This document shows, one piece after another, positions 8,293 to 16,327 of a stretch of DNA of 64,000 nucleotides. Origin of the DNA: Candidatus Poribacteria bacterium (lineage in GTDB: Bacteria > Poribacteria > WGA-4E > GCA-2687025); contig JAPPNK010000030.1 in assembly GCA_028818695.1 (NCBI GenBank), forward strand, positions 62,001-126,000, given 5' to 3'. Both the position numbers and the translations under genes were made by a program. The notes under the pieces were generated by a model, which was given only the letters and a program-made list of their open reading frames with translations, did no database searches and was not told where the DNA came from. Numbering within the stretch: position 1 is the first letter of the stretch; every line of letters starts with the position of its first letter.

Positions 8293-9762
8293 CTAAAACA
8301 GACCCTGCTGCATCAGCTTGCCCGTGTACGGATTCGTCATCGGCGGGAGGGGGCAGGGGCGGTTGTTGAAGTAGTCGTCAATCGACCAGAGGCGCAGACG
8401 ACGGTACGATTGACCGAGGACAGCAATCGAGCCGAGCTCCGCCGCGCGAGAATTGGCGTCCGCGGACGCGACAGGCTCCAACGTGATGAACCGTCCAATC
8501 GCAGCCTTGCCCCTCTCGACGACGCCGATGAAGTCGCGCAGCGCGCTCGCGCTGAACCTCCCGCCCTTCACCTGCGCAAGAGCGAGCCGCGAATCCCAGT
8601 CGTCCGGCTGGTCAAACAGCATGCCGCGCCCATCAACGCCGCCGTCCGCAACCTGCTTCGTGTTCGGCGCGAACCCAGGCAGGCGCGTCACCGCCCAGGA
8701 TTCAAACTCAAACGGCTTCTCGCGCGCCAACTTGCGCGCCGACGACAGATCGGCGGGAATCCCTTTGACCGGTATCGACTCGTCCTTCAGGCGTTTCCGA
8801 ACGAGATCGATCGCAAAGGAGCTGATGTCGACGCCCGCCCAGCGGCGGTTGAGACGGCCGGCGGCTTCCACCGCTGTGCCGCAGCCGCAGAACGGATCCA
8901 GCACAAGGTCGCCCTCATGAGACGACGCTTCAATAATGCGTTCTAACAAAGCCAGCGGCTTCTGCGTCGGATAGCCTGTTTCCTCGCGGTTGGTATTAGG
9001 GAACCATCCTCTGCGGCTCGACAACTGCATAATATCCGACCACACCGTGGACAGCGGCACGCCAGGACTTTCATCGAGATATTGACGAACGATCGTTCCC
9101 TTGCGGGAGCGTGTCTGGTACATCCGCCCGTCTTCGTCTTTATGACGGAACCAGTCCCTGACATACTTTTCGCTGTAGGGCGTATATTGGCGGTTGTATA
9201 AGTGCTTCCCATAGCTGCTAGCGTAAGCCAATAGATAATCATGAACCTTGACGGGCTTCTTGCCGGAAGCTCGCCCACCAGATGGAGTTCCGTAATTCCA
9301 GACGACCTCGTTAATGAAATTCTGTTTGCCGAATACGGCGTCCATGACGATTTTGAGATAGTGGCTGGCGAACTGGTTGCAATGGAGGTAGATGGAGCCT
9401 GTCGGTTTCAGCAGGCGGCGCATCTCTTCTAGCCGTTCCGCCATGTAGGTCAGATACGCCAGCATTCCGCATCTGCCGAGTATGCGGCGCAGTCCGACCA
9501 TCGCGTCATGCGCGGGGCGTCCGGGGGCGTTCTCAAACTCCGCATACCGTTCGGCGGCGGCGGCGTCCCAATGCCATGTGTCGTTGAAGGCGCGGTATTG
9601 CGCTTTTCCGTCGCCCTTCGCGCCGAAGAGGACGTTGTAGTTCGCGTTGGAATTGAACGGCGGGTCTAGATAGATCAGGTCGACGCAGTCCGCTTCCCAT
9701 TCGCGCATCCAGTCGAGGCAGTCGCCGTAGTAGAGGGTGTTGGGGTTGAAGTCTTGCGCCAC
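8293..9762 (-). CDS. DNA methyltransferase fused to a Mrr/PD-(D/E)xK-like nuclease domain
   Basis: 489 aa from a GTG at 9762 (AAAGG 7 nt upstream). The N-terminal part is an N6-adenine/N4-cytosine methyltransferase with motif IV (LDPPF, residues 32-36) before motif I (DPFCGCGT, about 289-296), the beta-type order. The last ~140 residues contain DGGVDGRG (about 373-380) and AQVKGG (about 396-401), matching the D...QxK core of Mrr-like nucleases. One chain may therefore modify and cut DNA. Adjacent to an AT-rich FRG-TPR gene on the same strand; a restriction-modification or defence role is inferred. Target sequence unknown. Confidence 0.85.
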   Translation of the reverse strand: MAQDFNPNTLYYGDCLDWMREWEADCVDLIYLDPPFNSNANYNVLFGAKGDGKAQYRAFNDTWHWDAAAAERYAEFENAPGRPAHDAMVGLRRILGRCGMLAYLTYMAERLEEMRRLLKPTGSIYLHCNQFASHYLKIVMDAVFGKQNFINEVVWNYGTPSGGRASGKKPVKVHDYLLAYASSYGKHLYNRQYTPYSEKYVRDWFRHKDEDGRMYQTRSRKGTIVRQYLDESPGVPLSTVWSDIMQLSSRRGWFPNTNREETGYPTQKPLALLERIIEASSHEGDLVLDPFCGCGTAVEAAGRLNRRWAGVDISSFAIDLVRKRLKDESIPVKGIPADLSSARKLAREKPFEFESWAVTRLPGFAPNTKQVADGGVDGRGMLFDQPDDWDSRLALAQVKGGRFSASALRDFIGVVERGKAAIGRFITLEPVASADANSRAAELGSIAVLGQSYRRLRLWSIDDYFNNRPCPLPPMTNPYTGKLMQQGLF

Positions 9763-9875
9763 GGGTTCGCCTTTCACGCGATTCCTGTTTGCCGTTTTGA
9801 GCAGTATGCCAAAGGAGGGAGGCTTGCGCAACGGCTCGCCTTTTTCATGAAACGCGCCGCGGCGCGCAACCCGTC

Positions 9876-9895
9876 ATTCCCGCGCAAGCGGGAAT
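9876..9895. repeat. Intergenic palindrome ATTCCCGC-gcaa-GCGGGAAT
   Basis: Perfect 8-bp arms with a 4-nt loop, followed by CCAGAG. It lies between the methyltransferase-nuclease gene and the FRG-TPR gene. Same core as copies at 11699, 28798, 36312 and 56049. Confidence 0.75.
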
Positions 9896-9937
9896 CCAGA
9901 GGAGCTGGGAAACCGCGCGCTCACAAGCATGCCTGCT

Positions 9938-11554
9938 TTATAATAGGATTTGAAGTACTTCATTATCCGAATGAAAAAGAAATAGCGCATGTCTAACCCC
10001 CTCAAATTCATTCGCCTTATTGCGATCTTGTTCGGCTTTCGTATGGTCGCCTATTTTAATATAAGCCAATCTGCGGTTTTTGTAGAAGGCGGGATTGTTT
10101 CTGTCGGATTCAATTGCTTTGTTGTAGTCTCTGATTGATTCAGGATATTCGCGTTTAGTATAATGAAGAACGCCTCGATTATTATAGGCTCTGGCATAGC
10201 TAGGCTTTGCTTTGATCGCTTTATTGTAGTTATCAATCGCGCTATCATGATCGTTATTGATAAAATAAACCCATCCTAGACGATTATATCCTGTGGCATA
10301 GTAAGGTTTTGTTCTAGTCGCTTCCTCAAAGTCTTTGATAGCCTTATCATGGTCGTCATTTAAAAAATGAGCATAACCTCGATTGTTATAGGCGTCGGCA
10401 TTATTTGGATTGAGTTTAATCGCTTTATCAAAGTTTTGGATGGCGTTATCAAGCATATCTTTTTGAAGATAGCAATTGCCGAGAAGATTATAAGCTGCGC
10501 AGTTTGGATTGAGAGCAATAACGCGCTTGATTTCTATAATAGCAGCATCTATATATCCATCCTTGAAGTAAAAAGCTGCACGATTGTTATGAGATACAAT
10601 AAGATTCCTCCTGGCTTCATCACGATCAGGATTCAATCTTTTCGCTAGCATATAATTACCTATGGCATTATCATAGTCGCCTTTCTCATGATAAAGATGT
10701 CCTATATTATAATATGCTGTGTCGTCATCTGGCTTTAGCCTTCTGAACTCATTGAAATCTATGATACCGTTCTCAAAAGCATTGATAGCCTTATCTCGTT
10801 CATATATCAGCGTATAAACAGTGCCTCGATTATTATAGGCGCTGGCATAGTTAGGCGTTAACTCTATTGATTTGCTAAAATGATTAATCGCTCTACCATA
10901 TCCGCCTTTTGCTCTATATCCAGATGCTTTTTTGAAGTTGACATAGGATTCCCAACGAATCTCCTGACTGCGAATAAAGCCGTGGAGGTCGGGATAAATC
11001 GTTTTAGCGGACTTATTGACGCTTTCAAGATGCTTTAGCATGGGTCTTTTGTATTCGGCTGGAATTTCAAATATAAATACATCGTCAGAATCTGACTCAA
11101 TAAAGCCATCAGGCGGGTCAATAAATATGCTTTCCTGTTTCTTGATGCGAATTTCGTCTTCTACATTCTGAGGTTCCATGATGTAATCTTTTATTGCGCC
11201 ATTTCTGTCTTGCAAAATAACTCTGCCAGGTTCAGAATGGAAACGTTCGCATGCAAAAAAGAGCGCGACATAGTAATTTTTTGTAAAGTCTATCAGATTG
11301 GTTCTACCGCCATAATGCTGTATCCGAGATCGAATTTCAAAGTCGGTTCCTTTGACATAATTTCTCGCATCTTCCATTTCTCTACTCCTAATTTCCTCTA
11401 ATCCAATTTCTAACAACCCGGTCTCCTCCATTCTGCGATAGAGGTTTGATGACACTTTTTCATACAGTTTCGGCTCACCGCGGTAGATGTAGTCGCCGCT
11501 TTTGGATTTGTTGTGTATTTTGCCGACGAACTCATAAATCTCATTCGGCGTCAT
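9938..11554 (-). CDS. FRG-domain protein with TPR array
   Basis: 538 aa. The N-terminus carries an FRG domain: YIYRGE at about residues 22-27 and QHYGGRTNLIDFT at 79-91 followed by VALFFAC. From about residue 215 to 520 run eight or more TPR units (AYNNRG, AIxxYNKAIKxKPxYARAYNNRG). The gene is visibly AT-richer than its neighbours and uses many AAT/ATA/TTA codons, which suggests recent acquisition. ATG at 11554 follows GGAG and a good promoter. It sits upstream of the methyltransferase-nuclease on the same strand. An anti-phage or stress role is a guess from context. Confidence 0.85.
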   Translation of the reverse strand: MTPNEIYEFVGKIHNKSKSGDYIYRGEPKLYEKVSSNLYRRMEETGLLEIGLEEIRSREMEDARNYVKGTDFEIRSRIQHYGGRTNLIDFTKNYYVALFFACERFHSEPGRVILQDRNGAIKDYIMEPQNVEDEIRIKKQESIFIDPPDGFIESDSDDVFIFEIPAEYKRPMLKHLESVNKSAKTIYPDLHGFIRSQEIRWESYVNFKKASGYRAKGGYGRAINHFSKSIELTPNYASAYNNRGTVYTLIYERDKAINAFENGIIDFNEFRRLKPDDDTAYYNIGHLYHEKGDYDNAIGNYMLAKRLNPDRDEARRNLIVSHNNRAAFYFKDGYIDAAIIEIKRVIALNPNCAAYNLLGNCYLQKDMLDNAIQNFDKAIKLNPNNADAYNNRGYAHFLNDDHDKAIKDFEEATRTKPYYATGYNRLGWVYFINNDHDSAIDNYNKAIKAKPSYARAYNNRGVLHYTKREYPESIRDYNKAIESDRNNPAFYKNRRLAYIKIGDHTKAEQDRNKANEFEGVRHALFLFHSDNEVLQILL

Positions 11555-11596
11555 GTTCGTTCACTCTCCATAGGTTGCGTTTCTATCACGCTGAAT

Positions 11597-11624
11597 AATT
11601 TAGCGCATCCGCCGTGAATGTCAA
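11597..11624 (-). promoter_or_regulatory. Sigma-70-like promoter for the FRG-TPR gene
   Basis: On the minus strand: TTGACA (11624-11619), 16-nt spacer, TAAATT (11602-11597), about 43 nt upstream of the ATG. Perfect -35, 4/6 -10. Confidence 0.55.
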
Positions 11625-11648
11625 CAGAAATCTGACGCAGGCGTTTGC

Positions 11649-11718
11649 GTTGGGACATGCCTGAATGCGAACTCGGACGGGTTTCTGCAGGACTCTGGAT
11701 TCCCGCTTTCGCGGGAAT
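11649..11718. repeat. Partial copy of intergenic element family 2
   Basis: GTTGGGACAT at the left, then CGGACGG(G)TTTCTGC and the palindrome ATTCCCGC-tttc-GCGGGAAT (11699-11718). This aligns with the left half of the element at 28747-28882. No right terminal repeat is visible. The 302-nt gap 11555-11856 holds this repeat between two divergent promoters. Confidence 0.6.
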
Positions 11719-11771
11719 GGCGGCGGGGTGGGCGCGGGAATGAGAGCGGAAGGGAGGGCGGGCTAGGCGCT

Positions 11772-11800
11772 TTGACAAGAGGCGCGCCGCGCGTTATACT
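11772..11800 (+). promoter_or_regulatory. Strong sigma-70-like promoter
   Basis: TTGACA (11772-11777), exactly 17 nt, TATACT (11795-11800). It lies 56 nt upstream of the ATG at 11857 and probably drives the 11.9-17.8 kb operon. Confidence 0.7.
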
Positions 11801-11856
11801 CGTCAGGAAGCGTACCATTTCAAAGGGCGGCGGCGGAACGAAAGGAGCGGGGCTGG

Positions 11857-12858
11857 ATGCATGCGGCGGACATTTCACCGATGAGAATAGCGGTACTGGG
11901 AGCGGGCGGACTCGGCTCGGCGGCGGCGCGGATGCTGTCGCAAAAGCGCGAGCTGCGGCTGGACGCGCTGGTCGACAGCCGAGGCTTCGCCTTCGACCCT
12001 GACGGGCTGGACGCCGAGGCGGTTCTCCATGCCGCGTCTGAAAGGGGAGGAGTCGCCTTCGCCCCCAAGACCGGCGCCCCGTCGGACGACCCGATCGGAG
12101 AGATCGTCCGCCGCGCGGAGGCGTTCGATGGCGTCTTTCTGGCGCTGCCGAATCTGCCGAACGACTTTGTGCCGGGCGTCGCGGCGCGTTTCGCCGCCGG
12201 CGGGTACCGCGGCGTCATGACCGATGCGCTCAAACGAACCTCCGCCGCGGAGCGGGTCCTGAAGCTGGACGAGCTGTTTAAAACCGCCGAGATCGTCTAT
12301 ATCGTCGGCTGCGGCGCGACGCCGGGTCTCCTGACCGCCGCGGCGAACCTTGCCGCTCAGTCGTTTGCGGAGGTGGAATCGGTTCGCATCTGGTTCGGCG
12401 TCGGCATTCAAAACTGGGAGGCGTACCGCGCGACGATACGCGAGGACATCGCCCATATGCCTGGGTTTGACGTCGAGTCGGCGCGTCGTCTCACGGACGA
12501 AGAGGTCGCCGAGCTGCTGGACGAACGGGGCGGCAAACTGATTCTGGAAGAGATGGAGCATGCGGACGACGCGATACTGGAAGCGGCGGGGGTCGTTTCG
12601 CGCGATTGCGTCAGCGTCGGGGGCGTCGTCGACACGCGCAGCTCCCAAAAGCCGGTCAGCACCAGCGTTGTCGTCACGGGCGTCACTTTTGAAGGTCGGC
12701 GCAGCTCGCACACCTTCACGCTCGGCGACGAGACCTCCATGGCGGCGAACGTATGCGGTCCCGCCTTCGGGTATATGAAAGCGGGGCGCCGGCTGCATGA
12801 GATCGGGGCGTACGGCGCGCACTCATCCGCGACCGTCATGCCGCGCTTCGTCCGCTAA
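11857..12858 (+). CDS. Saccharopine dehydrogenase-like NAD(P)-binding oxidoreductase
   Basis: 333 aa. Rossmann motif MRIAVLGAGGLGSAAARML near the N-terminus, then VDSRGFAF, a LALPNLPNDFVPGVAARF segment and GCGATPGLLTAAANLA, a layout seen in saccharopine-dehydrogenase-like proteins. The start at 11857 has AAAGGAG 9 nt upstream; the ATG at 11881 is the alternative. Substrate cannot be read; carboxynorspermidine or saccharopine chemistry would be typical of the superfamily. First gene behind the 11772 promoter, 18 nt before the cysteine-cluster gene. Confidence 0.75.
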   Translation: MHAADISPMRIAVLGAGGLGSAAARMLSQKRELRLDALVDSRGFAFDPDGLDAEAVLHAASERGGVAFAPKTGAPSDDPIGEIVRRAEAFDGVFLALPNLPNDFVPGVAARFAAGGYRGVMTDALKRTSAAERVLKLDELFKTAEIVYIVGCGATPGLLTAAANLAAQSFAEVESVRIWFGVGIQNWEAYRATIREDIAHMPGFDVESARRLTDEEVAELLDERGGKLILEEMEHADDAILEAAGVVSRDCVSVGGVVDTRSSQKPVSTSVVVTGVTFEGRRSSHTFTLGDETSMAANVCGPAFGYMKAGRRLHEIGAYGAHSSATVMPRFVR

Positions 12859-12876
12859 ACAGGGCGCGGCAGACGC

Positions 12877-13527
12877 ATGATCGCGCATGAGCAGCTGTCG
12901 CTTTTTCAGCGTCAATCGGACGAGTTTTGGCGGTTCACGCTTGCCCAGTTTGAGGCGAAGGGCGGGACGGTCGCCTGCAAGGCGGGCTGCGTTCACTGCT
13001 GCAAGGCGTATGCGCAGTGTTCGGACGTTGAGGCGGATCAGATTGCCGCGGCGATGCGCGCCGATCCCGACGGGCTTGGGCGTTATGAGGCGCGGATCAA
13101 CGCCTATCTGCGCGAGCTGGCGGACAAATGGCGCGCCGCCGGCGACCCTGTACCCGATTTTGAAAAGCGGGTGGAGATGCATTTTGGGCTGAATATGCGC
13201 TGCCCGTTTTTAACCGACGGGGACCGATGCGCCGTCTATGATATGCGTCCGCAGGCGTGCCGAACGCACTGGGCGGCGGGAACGAACGAGCTTTGCAAAA
13301 GTCCGGCGACCGTCTCGAAGGCGTTGAAAATCGCGCCGACGGAGGAATCGACCCGAATGTTCGTCGAGGCACTGCGCCAAGAGGGGCGGACTGAAGAGTA
13401 CGCCTCATACGACCGAATCCAAGAGGTGTTGTCGCAAAAGGGATCGTTGACGCTGATCGCCGCCGCTGTCAAGAGGGCGTTGATGCGGCGTTCGAGCGCG
13501 GAAAGCCGACCTGAAAGGAACCCATGA
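12877..13527 (+). CDS. YkgJ-family cysteine-cluster protein
   Basis: 216 aa. The cysteine pattern CKAGCVHCCK (about residues 34-43), then CPFLTDGDRCAVYDMRPQACRTHW, matches the zinc- or iron-sulfur-binding YkgJ/UPF0153 family. Biochemical role unknown. Its stop overlaps the ATG of the first CPBP gene (ATGA), so translation is probably coupled; whether it acts with the membrane proteins is unknown. Confidence 0.85.
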   Translation: MIAHEQLSLFQRQSDEFWRFTLAQFEAKGGTVACKAGCVHCCKAYAQCSDVEADQIAAAMRADPDGLGRYEARINAYLRELADKWRAAGDPVPDFEKRVEMHFGLNMRCPFLTDGDRCAVYDMRPQACRTHWAAGTNELCKSPATVSKALKIAPTEESTRMFVEALRQEGRTEEYASYDRIQEVLSQKGSLTLIAAAVKRALMRRSSAESRPERNP

Positions 13528-14933
13528 TGGAACGCGCCGCGCCGGCCGGTTTCACCTACAAAAAGCTGCTTAAGAGGCTGGCGCCCGCCGCGGCTGCAGT
13601 CGCCGCGTGCCTGTCGCTGCTCCTGCTTGGGAGCTGGGCGAATCAGCATGAATGGGCGGTCGGCTGGCTTCGCCGGCGGTTTGAGGGGCTGGACCCTTTC
13701 CCGTTCACGTTCTGGACGGGGCTGGAGCGGGGCGGCGTCCTGATTGCGTTGAGCGTCCTTGCCGCGCTCATTCGATTCATCCGCCAAAGGGCGTCTCCAA
13801 CCGAGCGGGAGAACGAAGAGAACGAAGAGACCGATCCGCCGGAGAAGCCGAAGCTGCTTCAAAGGTTCATGGTCTGTTTCGCTTCGTTCTTCACCGTCAA
13901 CTCCCCCTTGATCTATGCGCTTCAGATCCCCGCGCTCCTGCTGTTGAAGCTGATGGGGGCGGGCGCCGGGACGCTGACGGCGGCGTCGGTCTGCGTGTGC
14001 GCAGCGTCCGCTTTCAAGAAAAAAGGCTGCTCGCGTTGGTTGAGAACCCTCCAGGGGGCTGTCGGAGGCGTTTATACAGGCTTCGCCTTTGCGCATTGGT
14101 TTGGCTCCTCTTGGTGGACGGGGCTGTGGACGACTGCGGCTCTCTACGCCGTTTCGCTTCTGACGCTTTTTGCGCTGTTCATATTGACAGCGGCCGCGCT
14201 TCAGATACGAGAGCTTTCCATGGCTGCGCTGGAACATTGGAAATGGGCGGCGGGGGTCGCGGTCGCAACGGCGTTATGGCTTTGGCTCGGCGGCTCGCTT
14301 GAATGGACGGTCGGCTGGCTTGAGCATAGATATATGGATCGCTCGGCATGGTCGTTCTGCTGGCGCATTGCAGTGGAAAGGGTCGCCGTTTCGCTCCTGG
14401 TCATGATTGCCATACATCCATTTAAAGACAGGCTTGAGGCGCTTCTCCCTGACGCAAAAGAGAAAAAGAAAAAGAAGAAGTCCGATTCTAAAACGACGCC
14501 TGAAGAGACGGCGTCTGCCTTTAACTTGGAGATAGGCCGCGTTGCCTTCAAGGTTGCGGCAGTCGCTCCCGTCGGCGAGACGATCGCGCTGCAGGCTCTC
14601 ATCATCGCGCCGTTGAGCGCTCTCGGCGCCGACATCGGAACGCAGACGGTCGTTTCGGCGCTGCTGTTTGCGCTGGCGCACTGGAGAACATCGCCCGTCC
14701 AAGCGATTGTCGCGGGGCTGCCGTGCGGGGTCTATTTCGGGTTTATGTTCGCGTTTTGGTATCCTCAGTCGATCTGGACAGCTCTATGGGTTACGGCGCT
14801 GTCGCACGCATTGAGCAACCTGTTGTCGATCTTATCGACAATACCCATCATCGTCTTCACGTTGTGGAGCGAAAAGCGTCAAAAGAAAAAGAGCGCAAAA
14901 AACGACGGCGACGCTCAAACAGACGAAGCATGA
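13524..14933 (+). CDS. Internally duplicated CPBP-family membrane protein, copy 1
   Basis: 469 aa, many transmembrane helices. The C-terminal half resembles CPBP (CAAX protease/Abi) intramembrane proteases: GETIALQ with E352 (family EExxxR, here first E to G and R to Q), LLFALAHW with H386, ALSHALSN with H428 and N432. The N-terminal half repeats the same layout (VNSPLIYALQIPALLLLK ... GAVGGVYTGFAFAHW ... LYAVSLL) without these residues, so it is a degenerate duplicate. A lysine-rich loop (EKKKKKKSDSK) joins the halves. AAAGGA lies 4 nt before the ATG. First of three tandem copies. Confidence 0.75.
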   Translation: MMERAAPAGFTYKKLLKRLAPAAAAVAACLSLLLLGSWANQHEWAVGWLRRRFEGLDPFPFTFWTGLERGGVLIALSVLAALIRFIRQRASPTERENEENEETDPPEKPKLLQRFMVCFASFFTVNSPLIYALQIPALLLLKLMGAGAGTLTAASVCVCAASAFKKKGCSRWLRTLQGAVGGVYTGFAFAHWFGSSWWTGLWTTAALYAVSLLTLFALFILTAAALQIRELSMAALEHWKWAAGVAVATALWLWLGGSLEWTVGWLEHRYMDRSAWSFCWRIAVERVAVSLLVMIAIHPFKDRLEALLPDAKEKKKKKKSDSKTTPEETASAFNLEIGRVAFKVAAVAPVGETIALQALIIAPLSALGADIGTQTVVSALLFALAHWRTSPVQAIVAGLPCGVYFGFMFAFWYPQSIWTALWVTALSHALSNLLSILSTIPIIVFTLWSEKRQKKKSAKNDGDAQTDEA

Positions 14934-16327
14934 CGGAACGCGCCGCGCCGGCCGGTTTCACCTACAAAAAGCTGCTTAAGAGGCTGGCGCCCGCCGCGGT
15001 TGCAGTCGCCGCGTGCTTGTCGCTGCTCCTGCTTGGGAGCTGGACGAATCAACATGAATGGGCGGTCGGCTGGCTTCGCCGGCGGTTTGAGGGGCTGGAC
15101 CTGTTCCCGTTCACGTTCTGGACGGGGCTGGAGCGGGGCGGCATCCTGATTGCGTTGAGCGTCCTTGCCGCGCTCATTCGATTCATCCGCCAAAAGGCGT
15201 CTCCAACCGAGCAAGAGACCGATCCGCCGGAGAAGCCGAAGCTGCTTCAAAGGTTCCTGGTCTGTTTCGCTTCGTTCTTCTCTGTCAACTCCCCTTTGAC
15301 CTATGCGCTTCAGGTCCCCGCGCTCCTGCTGTTAAAGCTGCTGGGGGCGGGCGTCGGGACGCTGGCGGCGGCGTCGGTCTGCGTGTGCGCAGCGTTCATT
15401 TACAAGAAAAAAGGCTTCTCGCGCTGGTTGAGAACCCTGCAGGGGGCTGTCGGAGGCGTTTATACCGGCTTCGCCTTCGCGCATTGGGTTGGGTCCTCTT
15501 GGTGGACGGCGCTGTGGACGACCGCGGCTCTCTACGCCGTTTCGCTTCTGACGCTTTTTGCGCTTTTCACATTGGCAGCGGCGGCGCTTCAGATACGAGA
15601 TCTTTCCAAGGATGCGCTGGAATATTGGAAATGGACGGCGGGGGTCGCGGTCGCAACGGCGTTATGGCTCTGGTTCGGCGGCTCGCTTGAATGGACGGTC
15701 GGCTGGCTTGAGCATAGATATATGGATCGCTCGGCATGGTCGTTCTGCTGGCGCATTGCAGTGGAAAGGGTCGCCGTTTCGCTCCTGGTCATGATTGCCA
15801 TACATCCATTTAAAGACAGGCTTGAGGCGCTTCTCCCTGACGCAAAAGAGAAAAAGAAAAAGAAGAAGTCCGATTCTAAAACGACGCCTGAAGAGACGGC
15901 GTCTGCCTTTAACTTGGAGATAGGCCGCGTTGCCTTCAAGGTTGCGGCAGTCGCTCCCGTCGGCGAGACGATCGCGCTGCAGGCTCTCATCATCGCGCCG
16001 TTGAGCGCTCTCGGCGCCGACATCGGAACGCAGACGGTCGTTTCGGCGCTGCTGTTTGCGCTGGCGCACTGGAGAACATCGCCCGTCCAAGCGATTGTCG
16101 CGGGGCTGCCGTGCGGGGTCTATTTCGGGTTTATGTTCGCGTTTTGGTATCCTCAGTCGATCTGGACAGCTCTATGGGTTACGGCGCTGTCGCACTCATT
16201 GACCAACCTGTTGACGATCTTCTCGGGAATACCCATCTTCATCTTCAAGTACAAGGCGTGGAGCGAAAAGCATGAAAAGAAAAAGAGCGCGAAAAACGAC
16301 GGCAAAGCTGAAACCGATGCAGCATGA
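14930..16327 (+). CDS. Internally duplicated CPBP-family membrane protein, copy 2
   Basis: 465 aa. The start ATG at 14930 overlaps the stop of copy 1 (ATGA); a longer frame from 14723 reads into copy 1 and is rejected. Same two-half architecture and motifs as copy 1. From about 15677 to 16197 the DNA appears identical to copies 1 and 3, whereas the 5' third differs by scattered substitutions and a shorter acidic linker (QETDPPEK). The C-terminal tail (FSGIPIFIFKYKAWSEKHEKKK) matches copy 3 rather than copy 1. Confidence 0.75.
   Translation: MTERAAPAGFTYKKLLKRLAPAAVAVAACLSLLLLGSWTNQHEWAVGWLRRRFEGLDLFPFTFWTGLERGGILIALSVLAALIRFIRQKASPTEQETDPPEKPKLLQRFLVCFASFFSVNSPLTYALQVPALLLLKLLGAGVGTLAAASVCVCAAFIYKKKGFSRWLRTLQGAVGGVYTGFAFAHWVGSSWWTALWTTAALYAVSLLTLFALFTLAAAALQIRDLSKDALEYWKWTAGVAVATALWLWFGGSLEWTVGWLEHRYMDRSAWSFCWRIAVERVAVSLLVMIAIHPFKDRLEALLPDAKEKKKKKKSDSKTTPEETASAFNLEIGRVAFKVAAVAPVGETIALQALIIAPLSALGADIGTQTVVSALLFALAHWRTSPVQAIVAGLPCGVYFGFMFAFWYPQSIWTALWVTALSHSLTNLLTIFSGIPIFIFKYKAWSEKHEKKKSAKNDGKAETDAA

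Noticed and set aside
11551-11878. Two ORFs on the minus strand between the FRG gene and the oxidoreductase
   Set aside because: They run through a palindromic repeat and promoter DNA and have Pro/Arg/Ser-rich out-of-frame composition.
13236-14237. Long minus-strand ORFs opposite the CPBP, guaB, glgC and other genes
   Set aside because: High-GC shadow frames of well-supported genes, rich in Arg/Ala and without ribosome sites or family motifs.
14462-14485. Lysine-rich AAG/AAA tract as a slippage or frameshift site
   Set aside because: It occurs identically in all three CPBP copies and all remain in frame.
14723-14929. N-terminal extension of CPBP copy 2
   Set aside because: It lies entirely within copy 1 in another frame; copy 2 starts by ATGA overlap with strong homology to copies 1 and 3.
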